From Eubacterium sp. (GTDB lineage: Bacteria > Bacillota_A > Clostridia > Lachnospirales > Lachnospiraceae): DNA of 6,834 bases. Position 1 is the first letter of the stretch. Each line of letters begins with the position of its first letter. The position numbers were made by a program, and so were the translations under genes. The stretch lies in the NCBI GenBank assembly GCA_023663915.1, contig JAMPGN010000223.1, forward strand, positions 1-6,834. Reading direction: 5' to 3'. The notes below the pieces were generated by a model that worked only from the letters and a program-made list of their open reading frames with translations, did no database searches and was not told the DNA's origin. Positions 1-4,244 of this stretch are shown in pieces.

Positions 1-53
1 TAGAAGGACAGGGAATAGGCTTTTGGACACGGGTTCGACTCCCGTCTGGTCCA
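1..53 (+). ncRNA. ssrA: tmRNA (transfer-messenger RNA), 3' end only
   Basis: tmRNA rescues stalled ribosomes, acting first as an alanyl-tRNA and then as a short mRNA encoding a degradation tag. Only the tRNA-like 3' end is here. The T arm is visible: stem ACGGG (29-33), loop TTCGACT (34-40), stem CCCGT (41-45). The 3' acceptor strand CTGGTCC (46-52) and discriminator A (53) follow. The base at tRNA position 70 is U, as needed for the G3-U70 pair that alanyl-tRNA synthetase reads, and A73 also fits alanine identity. GGAC just before the T stem is typical of tmRNA. An ordinary tRNA is unlikely because no 5-bp anticodon stem with a 7-nt loop can be placed just upstream. CCA is not encoded (C then T-run), so it would be added after transcription. 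The 5' part and tag reading frame lie outside the window. Confidence 0.82.
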
Positions 54-160
54 CTTTTTGAATACTGTATGATATTAAGGAGGAAATTCCGCTGGAGGAA
101 TGTACAAAAGATATTAAATAAATACAGTAAAGGATTGTCACAGGGGAGTGCTTCAAGGAT

Positions 161-715
161 ATGAATGAAGAGGAATTGACCGTAGGTGGTTACAGATTTG
201 GCACGATTGCCGACGCTGAGACGGCAAGGCTGGAAGAAAAGAAGATTGCAAGCCTGGAGCAGCATCTCGACTATCACAAACCGCAGAGTGTGCTGTTAGT
301 CTATAACAAAGCGATTGATAACAGAGTATTCCTTACACCGCTTGGCATGTCATATCTGCACAGAATGCAGGGACAGTTAATCAAATGCGGAGTGCCGAAG
401 GAGAAGATCAAACCGATTCCGATGTACGCGACATTCAGCAACAAAACGGAGAATAATAGTTCGATCAGGCGCAGTATGGCATCCAGAGGTCCAAAAATAG
501 AATTTAAAGGACGTTTTATCACGTCGGTTTGCGTGAATATACTGCTTGCGGCAGCTTTGGCAGCGATGTTCATTCTATCGTATGTCAGCGATGTTCCTAC
601 AATCGTCAATTATAAAACTGCCGTGCTGAACGAGTATGCCGAGTGGGAGCAGGAATTGACGGACAGGGAACAGGCGGTAAGGGAAGCGGAACAGATGTTA
701 AATAAGTCGGAATAA
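161..715 (+). CDS. Hypothetical single-pass membrane protein, 184 aa
   Basis: I do not recognise this family and assign no function. The N-terminal ~115 residues are soluble and mixed charge. They include a helical, Glu/Lys-rich stretch near residues 20-35 and a compact part around 40-90. A basic segment (RR, R, K, K, R at about 103-118) leads into one hydrophobic helix at about residues 119-141. After it come ~40 residues, the last 25 strongly charged and Glu/Gln-rich, likely a short coiled coil. By the positive-inside rule the N-terminal domain is cytoplasmic and the C-terminal tail outside. There is no signal peptide. The ATG at 161 is chosen because GGGGAG (143-148) lies 12 nt upstream and no earlier in-frame ATG follows the TAA at 119. 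It stands alone between ssrA and a terminator, so it seems to be monocistronic. Confidence 0.75.
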   Translation: MNEEELTVGGYRFGTIADAETARLEEKKIASLEQHLDYHKPQSVLLVYNKAIDNRVFLTPLGMSYLHRMQGQLIKCGVPKEKIKPIPMYATFSNKTENNSSIRRSMASRGPKIEFKGRFITSVCVNILLAAALAAMFILSYVSDVPTIVNYKTAVLNEYAEWEQELTDREQAVREAEQMLNKSE

Positions 716-743
716 GTGAATATATGTGATTCATTGCTAGGTT

Positions 744-775
744 AAGGCATGGTTGGAAGCTTCCGATCATGCCTT
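744..775 (+). other. Long hairpin after the 184-aa membrane protein gene
   Basis: AAGGCATG (744-751) pairs perfectly with CATGCCTT (768-775). The stem extends inward through G-U and A-T pairs to GG/CC at 755-756 and 763-764, leaving a 6-nt loop AAGCTT. Only three T residues follow, so on its own it is a weak terminator. It may work with the next hairpin, or protect the 3' end of the upstream mRNA. Confidence 0.55.
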
Positions 776-777
776 TG

Positions 778-800
778 CAGATAATCGGTATCTGATTTTT
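778..800 (+). terminator. Probable intrinsic terminator of the 161-715 gene
   Basis: CAGATA (778-783) and TATCTG (789-794) form a perfect 6-bp stem with loop ATCGG, followed by A and five T residues (796-800). The stem is AT-rich and so modest in strength, but it sits 2 nt after the longer 744-775 hairpin and the pair could act in tandem. The T-run is also part of a second inverted repeat (793-809), so alternative folding is possible. Confidence 0.5.
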
Positions 801-831
801 GAAAAATCACAATTTGTACATAATTATAGCG

Positions 832-870
832 TATACTGTGATTAACAGAGCAGGCAGTCAGGCATAAATA
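832..870 (+). promoter_or_regulatory. Candidate promoter region of the two-component operon
   Basis: Two weak options exist. A good -10 box TATACT lies at 832-837, but the properly spaced -35 position (809-814) reads ACAATT, a poor match. Alternatively TTAACA (842-847, one mismatch from consensus) has a 17-nt spacer to TAAATA (865-870), a poor -10. A 12-bp palindrome GCATAAATATGC (862-873) overlaps the second option and could be a regulator site. A promoter is expected here because a terminator lies just upstream and the regulator gene begins at 937. Confidence 0.3.
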
Positions 871-921
871 TGCAGAAATCATACTCCGTCAAAGTGTCCG
901 AGAGTATAGGCGGAAGACAAA

Positions 922-927
922 GAGGTG
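922..927 (+). promoter_or_regulatory. Ribosome binding site that decides the regulator start
   Basis: GAGGTG lies 9 nt before the ATG at 937, ideal spacing. The in-frame GTG at 925 is itself part of this Shine-Dalgarno sequence and would add only four residues (M/V-R-L-I) before the conserved fold, so ATG 937 is preferred. Confidence 0.6.
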
Positions 928-936
928 CGTTTGATT

Positions 937-1614
937 ATGGATCGATTGAAAATTTTGGTAGTGGATGATGAAAGCCGCATGAGGAAACTCGTCAGGGATT
1001 TTCTTATCAAAAGCAATTATGATGTGGTCGAGGCGGAAGACGGTGCGCAGGCAGTAGATATATTTTTTGAGCAGAATGATATTGCGCTGATCATTCTGGA
1101 TGTGATGATGCCCAGGATGGACGGGTGGCAGGTCTGCAAGGAGATACGCGAATACTCCAAAGTGCCGATCATCATGCTGACGGCGAAATCCGATGAGCGT
1201 GACGAGCTTCAAGGATTTGAACTGGGAGTGGACGAGTACATTTCAAAGCCATTCAGCCCTAAGATTCTTGTCGCAAGAGTGGAGGCGATCTTACGCCGGA
1301 CAAGTCAAGTGAGCGCCAATGAGATCTTAGAGGTGGGCGGCATTGTTCTCGACAAGGCGGCGCACAGCGTATCGGCGGACGGTCATCCCATCGAATTAAG
1401 CTACAAGGAATTTGAGCTTCTGACTTATTTTATGGAAAATAAAGGGATTGCATTGTCCAGGGAAAAGATTTTGAACAGTGTCTGGAATTATGATTATTTC
1501 GGAGACGCGAGGACGATCGACACACATGTGAAAAAACTGCGCAGTAAGATGGGTGATAAAGGGGACTTGATCAAAACGATCTGGGGCATGGGCTACAAAT
1601 TTGAGGAGGAATGA
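937..1614 (+). CDS. OmpR/PhoB-family response regulator, 225 aa
   Basis: Cytoplasmic DNA-binding response regulator, activated by phosphotransfer from the kinase encoded next to it. The receiver domain (residues about 1-120) has all expected active-site residues: D10 and D11 (Mg2+ binding), D55 in ILDVMMP (phosphoacceptor), T82 in MLTAK, and Y101 and K104 in EYISKPF. The C-terminal part (about 130-223) is a winged-helix transcriptional regulatory domain, with the usual ELSYKEFELL, TIDTHVKKLRSK and IWGMGYKF segments. Length is standard for the family. The start is set by GAGGTG upstream; GTG 925 is the alternative. It is followed after 7 nt by the kinase, whose ribosome binding site lies inside this gene's last codons, so the two are almost certainly translated from one mRNA. 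It resembles VanR/PhoP-like regulators broadly, but the target genes cannot be told from the sequence. Confidence 0.96.
   Translation: MDRLKILVVDDESRMRKLVRDFLIKSNYDVVEAEDGAQAVDIFFEQNDIALIILDVMMPRMDGWQVCKEIREYSKVPIIMLTAKSDERDELQGFELGVDEYISKPFSPKILVARVEAILRRTSQVSANEILEVGGIVLDKAAHSVSADGHPIELSYKEFELLTYFMENKGIALSREKILNSVWNYDYFGDARTIDTHVKKLRSKMGDKGDLIKTIWGMGYKFEEE
1603..1610 (+). promoter_or_regulatory. Ribosome binding site for the kinase, inside the regulator 3' end
   Basis: GAGGAGGA overlaps the final Glu codons of the regulator and stands 11 nt before ATG 1622. It supports translational coupling and excludes the upstream TTG 1601 as start. Confidence 0.75.
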
Positions 1615-1621
1615 GAGAGCG

Positions 1622-3100
1622 ATGAAATACTCCTTGAAAAGACATTTTGGGATCATTTTTATATCGCTTATCACGGGAACGATCCTTATGTGCCTGCTGC
1701 TCAACAGCACCCTTCTGGAAAAATATTACATTAACAACAAGATCAATGCGCTTGTCAGGGCGTATGACAGCATTAATAAAGCATCAAATGAGGGAGATAT
1801 TACAACAGAGAGCTATGATATTGAACTGCAGAAAATATGCGGTAAATACAATATTAATGTACTGGTGGCGGACAGTGATTCCGAGACAATCAAAACATCC
1901 ATGACGGATTCTGAATTTGTCATCAAACATTTATTGCACAATATCATTCAAGGCGTCAATCAGGAGGACGTTCTGCGGGAAGACGATCAATATAAGATGC
2001 AGATTGTCACGGACGTGCGAACGCAGACAGAGTATATAGAAATGTGGGGCTGGCTGGATAACGGATATCTTTTCATGATAAGGAGTGCACTGGAAGGGAT
2101 TAGGGAGAGCGTTTCCATATCCAATCATTTCCTGACGTATGTAGGCGTCCTGGCGATCGGCATAAGCGCCCTGTTAGTCTTGTGGCTGTCCAACCGCATC
2201 ACGAAGCCGATCCTGGAATTGGCGAATATTTCCGAGCGGATGAAACATCTGGATTTCAATGCCAAATACACCGGAAACGACAAGACAGAGATCGCCGTGC
2301 TGGGAAATAACATCAATGAGCTGTCTGAGACATTGGAAATGACGATCTCCGAGCTGAAGACGGCGAACAATGAACTGCTCAAAGATATCGAGCACAAAGA
2401 ACAGATCGATGAGATGCGTAAAGAATTTTTGTCGAATGTCTCCCATGAACTGAAAACGCCGATTGCGCTGATTCAAGGATATGCAGAGGGCTTGCAAGAA
2501 GGAATCAACGACGATGCGGAGAGCAGGGAATTTTACTGTGAAGTCATCATGGACGAGGCTGCTAAGATGAATACTATGGTCAAAAGACTGCTCACGTTAA
2601 ACCAACTGGAGTTTGGTAACGAGGTCGTGAGCATGGAACGGTTTGACATCACGGCTCTTATTAGAAATTATGTGATATCGGCAGATATTCTGATTCGCCA
2701 GAAAGGCATTTCCGTGCGTATGGAAGATTACGATACGATCTATGTGTGGGGCGATGAGTTTCGGGTGGAAGAAGTATTCATGAACTATTTTACCAACGCC
2801 ATGAATCATGCCGGGGGCGAGAAGATCATAGATGTTAGGATACGGGAAGAGGAAAAGAGGGTGAAGGTGTCTGTTTTCAATACGGGCAGTCCGATTCCGG
2901 AAGAAAGTCTGGAGCATATATGGGAAAAGTTTTACAAGGTTGACAAGGCGCGGACACGGGAATACGGCGGGAGCGGCATCGGGCTGTCGATCGTCAAGGT
3001 GATCATGGAATCCATGAATCAGGAATATGGTGTCGTCAATTATGATAATGGTGTAGAATTTTGGTTTACACTGGACAATTGTGCAGATGTTACGTTATAA
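1622..3100 (+). CDS. Membrane sensor histidine kinase, 492 aa
   Basis: Senses an envelope signal, autophosphorylates on histidine and passes phosphate to the adjacent regulator. Order of parts: TM1 at about residues 9-30; an extracytoplasmic sensor domain of about 140 residues (31-169); TM2 at about 170-190; HAMP (about 191-243, with NRITKPILEL); a linking helix; HisKA with SHELKTP, phosphoacceptor H275; and HATPase_c with N box NYFTNAMNHA (N388, N392) and G2 box GGSGIGL (449-455). The G1 box is NTG (420-422) rather than DxG, a variant I recall from VanS-like and other Firmicutes kinases and probably still active. The ATG at 1622 is chosen because GAGGAGGA (1603-1610) lies 11 nt upstream; a TTG at 1601 is in frame but falls within the regulator's last codons and would place the Shine-Dalgarno inside the gene. 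The sensor domain is not one I recognise, so the ligand is unknown. Confidence 0.95.
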   Translation: MKYSLKRHFGIIFISLITGTILMCLLLNSTLLEKYYINNKINALVRAYDSINKASNEGDITTESYDIELQKICGKYNINVLVADSDSETIKTSMTDSEFVIKHLLHNIIQGVNQEDVLREDDQYKMQIVTDVRTQTEYIEMWGWLDNGYLFMIRSALEGIRESVSISNHFLTYVGVLAIGISALLVLWLSNRITKPILELANISERMKHLDFNAKYTGNDKTEIAVLGNNINELSETLEMTISELKTANNELLKDIEHKEQIDEMRKEFLSNVSHELKTPIALIQGYAEGLQEGINDDAESREFYCEVIMDEAAKMNTMVKRLLTLNQLEFGNEVVSMERFDITALIRNYVISADILIRQKGISVRMEDYDTIYVWGDEFRVEEVFMNYFTNAMNHAGGEKIIDVRIREEEKRVKVSVFNTGSPIPEESLEHIWEKFYKVDKARTREYGGSGIGLSIVKVIMESMNQEYGVVNYDNGVEFWFTLDNCADVTL

Positions 3101-3117
3101 TAAGGGACAGATATTAA

Positions 3118-3140
3118 TTCAAAGCCCATATGGCTTTGAA
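3118..3140 (+). other. Intergenic hairpin between kinase and lipoprotein genes
   Basis: TTCAAAGCC (3118-3126) and GGCTTTGAA (3132-3140) form a perfect 9-bp stem with a 5-nt loop CATAT. It starts 18 nt after the kinase stop and ends 8 nt before the lipoprotein Shine-Dalgarno. No T-run follows, so it is not a standard terminator. It could mark an mRNA processing or stability point that sets a different lipoprotein level, or be a DNA-level palindrome bound by a regulator. Confidence 0.6.
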
Positions 3141-3147
3141 GTGTGAT

Positions 3148-3153
3148 GGGAGA
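3148..3153 (+). promoter_or_regulatory. Ribosome binding site that decides the lipoprotein start
   Basis: GGGAGA lies 7 nt before GTG 3161. The upstream in-frame GTG 3143 and ATG 3146 precede or overlap it and lack a Shine-Dalgarno of their own. Starting at 3161 also gives a textbook short lipoprotein signal peptide beginning M-R-K. Confidence 0.55.
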
Positions 3154-3160
3154 ATTGATT

Positions 3161-3892
3161 GTGAGAAAAGCAGGTACATTCCTGTGCGGCATCGCGGCGG
3201 CGGTATTGATGACCGGATGTGGTTCTACAATGCCGGAACTGACACAGGAGGAAACGAGTTTAATTTCAGAATATGCGGTGGGAGTACTGTTGAAGTACGA
3301 TAAGCGCCACAGCAGCCGTCTGGTAGACACGACGGGGTATGAGATTGTGTCGGAAGGGCCGGAAGAAATATCCGAGGAACTTCCGGAAGAACAGGAAGTC
3401 GAAGAGCAGCCCGTGAATGATACGGAGGTCATCGATGCCAGCCAGGGCGAAGAGGAAGCAGCTGCACCCGCGACGATCGAAGGATATTATGGCATTCAGG
3501 ACATGGCATTCCAATATACGGGATATGAATTAGCGCAGAGTTATCCATCGGACGTATCGGAAGATAATATATTCTTTGCGATGGACGCAACGGAAGGAAC
3601 ACAGTTATTGGTACTTAAGTTTATAGCTACAAATACCGGTGCACAGGATCGGACATTGAACATGTTGGAGTGTGGTGCAAGATTCCGTGTTTCGGTCAAC
3701 GGCGAATCGAGCAAGGGCGCATTAGCTACGATGCTTTTAAACGATATGCAGACCTATGATGACGTAATACCGGCAGGAAGCGCGGCAGAGCTGGTCAGCA
3801 TTGTGGAAATACCCCAGTCGATGTCTTCTATAGAGACGATCGAGTTTATCCTGCGGGGCAATGGGGATAATGCGACGTTAGTGCTGCAGTAA
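3161..3892 (+). CDS. Predicted lipoprotein with acidic linker, 243 aa
   Basis: Probably anchored to the outer face of the cytoplasmic membrane by a lipid on Cys20. The signal is short: MRK, a hydrophobic core at about residues 4-17, then lipobox LMTGC with C20 as the modified residue (Met at -3 is slightly atypical). Residues about 21-63 are mixed. About 64-106 is an acidic, Glu/Pro/Ala-rich linker that is likely disordered. About 107-243 looks like a beta-rich domain, with segments such as LVLKFIATNTG and VEIPQSMSSIETIEFIL, similar in style to the Ig-like DUF4352/DUF5067 domains of Gram-positive lipoproteins; that family link is my impression only. It follows the kinase by 60 nt on the same strand and precedes two terminators, so it probably ends the two-component operon and may tune or report to the kinase. 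GTG 3161 is chosen from the Shine-Dalgarno and signal-peptide geometry; GTG 3143 or ATG 3146 would add 5-6 residues. Confidence 0.85.
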   Translation: MRKAGTFLCGIAAAVLMTGCGSTMPELTQEETSLISEYAVGVLLKYDKRHSSRLVDTTGYEIVSEGPEEISEELPEEQEVEEQPVNDTEVIDASQGEEEAAAPATIEGYYGIQDMAFQYTGYELAQSYPSDVSEDNIFFAMDATEGTQLLVLKFIATNTGAQDRTLNMLECGARFRVSVNGESSKGALATMLLNDMQTYDDVIPAGSAAELVSIVEIPQSMSSIETIEFILRGNGDNATLVLQ

Positions 3893-3998
3893 AGAACGTG
3901 ACAGGCAGTGAATTGTTAGGGAATTTACCGGAATAAGAAGACGGAGTGCCCGGCGATGGTCAGCGCATTTGATGCGGTTTTGCAGATAATTTTAAAAT

Positions 3999-4042
3999 AA
4001 AAGGCATAGACGGCTAACAGGCGGCAGTTTATGCCTTTTCTT
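3999..4042 (+). terminator. Intrinsic terminator 1 of the two-component/lipoprotein operon
   Basis: AAAAGGCATA (3999-4008) pairs perfectly with TATGCCTTTT (4030-4039), extended inward by GAC/GTT, around a 15-nt loop. T-rich sequence follows on the right (TTTTCTT) and A-rich sequence precedes on the left, so it could stop transcription from either side. It is about 110 nt after the lipoprotein stop. Confidence 0.75.
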
Positions 4043-4095
4043 AATGTTATAGGAAATTCTTATGTTTATTTTCGAGTTCACGAAGCGAATCTCAC

Positions 4096-4119
4096 AATCG
4101 AGCGTCAGCTCGATTTTTT
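4096..4119 (+). terminator. Intrinsic terminator 2, textbook form
   Basis: AATCGAGC (4096-4103), a GTCA loop, and GCTCGATT (4108-4115) form a perfect 8-bp stem running straight into a six-T tract (4114-4119). It is in tandem with terminator 1 and lies 32 nt before the pump promoter, shielding the pump gene from read-through. Confidence 0.88.
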
Positions 4120-4150
4120 CTAAAAACTTTATAAAAAACCGGACGACTTC

Positions 4151-4179
4151 TTGACAGAAAACAGCGTACTAAATATACT
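4151..4179 (+). promoter_or_regulatory. Near-consensus sigma-A promoter of the RND pump gene
   Basis: The -35 box TTGACA (4151-4156) is perfect. A 17-nt spacer leads to the -10 box TATACT (4174-4179), one mismatch from TATAAT. Transcription should begin near 4185-4187. Such a strong promoter next to a palindrome at the start site suggests the gene is held off by a repressor and released by a signal. Confidence 0.9.
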
Positions 4180-4189
4180 AAAAAAGCAA

Positions 4190-4209
4190 CCGACCGACTG
4201 GTCGGACGG
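4190..4209 (+). promoter_or_regulatory. Palindromic operator, TetR-family style
   Basis: The 20-bp element reads CCGACCGAC, TG, GTCGGACGG. The arms match at 8 of 9 positions (A4193 against A4206 is the mismatch), centred between 4199 and 4200. It starts about 4 nt after the predicted transcription start, where a bound dimer would block RNA polymerase. GC-rich palindromes of this form commonly bind TetR/AcrR regulators of efflux genes, which is the basis for the call. No TetR gene is in this window, so the repressor must be encoded elsewhere, perhaps downstream. Alternatively the inner CCGACC/GGTCGG pair forms a 5'-end mRNA hairpin. Confidence 0.7.
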
Positions 4210-4244
4210 CAAAGAAATCTGCAGCGAAAGAGGAGTATCAGCAT

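Larger units (their letters stand above)
3893..4244. other. 352-nt intergenic region separating two transcription units
   Basis: From left to right it holds about 100 nt without a clear feature (one 14-codon open frame at 3956-4000 is noted among the findings), terminator 1, a short spacer, terminator 2, the pump promoter, the palindromic operator, and the pump's AAGAGGAG ribosome binding site (4228-4235), 9 nt before its ATG. No RNA gene or riboswitch core is recognisable. Confidence 0.8.

Noticed and set aside
1..53. An ordinary tRNA (for example tRNA-Ala)
   Set aside because: T arm and acceptor strand would fit, but the upstream bases form no anticodon arm with a 7-nt loop at the required distance, while GGAC before the T stem fits tmRNA.
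77..102. Ribosome binding site AAGGAGG with a start at ATG 100
   Set aside because: The frame from ATG 100 stops after five codons, and the spacing is too long. No real gene follows in that frame.
889..3100. Several reverse-strand frames across the two-component genes
   Set aside because: They are antisense to well-conserved regulator and kinase domains, with composition typical of shadows.
937..3100. A vancomycin-resistance VanR/VanS pair
   Set aside because: The domain layout and NTG box are similar, but no vanH/A/X or other cell-wall resistance gene is present, and the same layout occurs in many unrelated Firmicutes systems.
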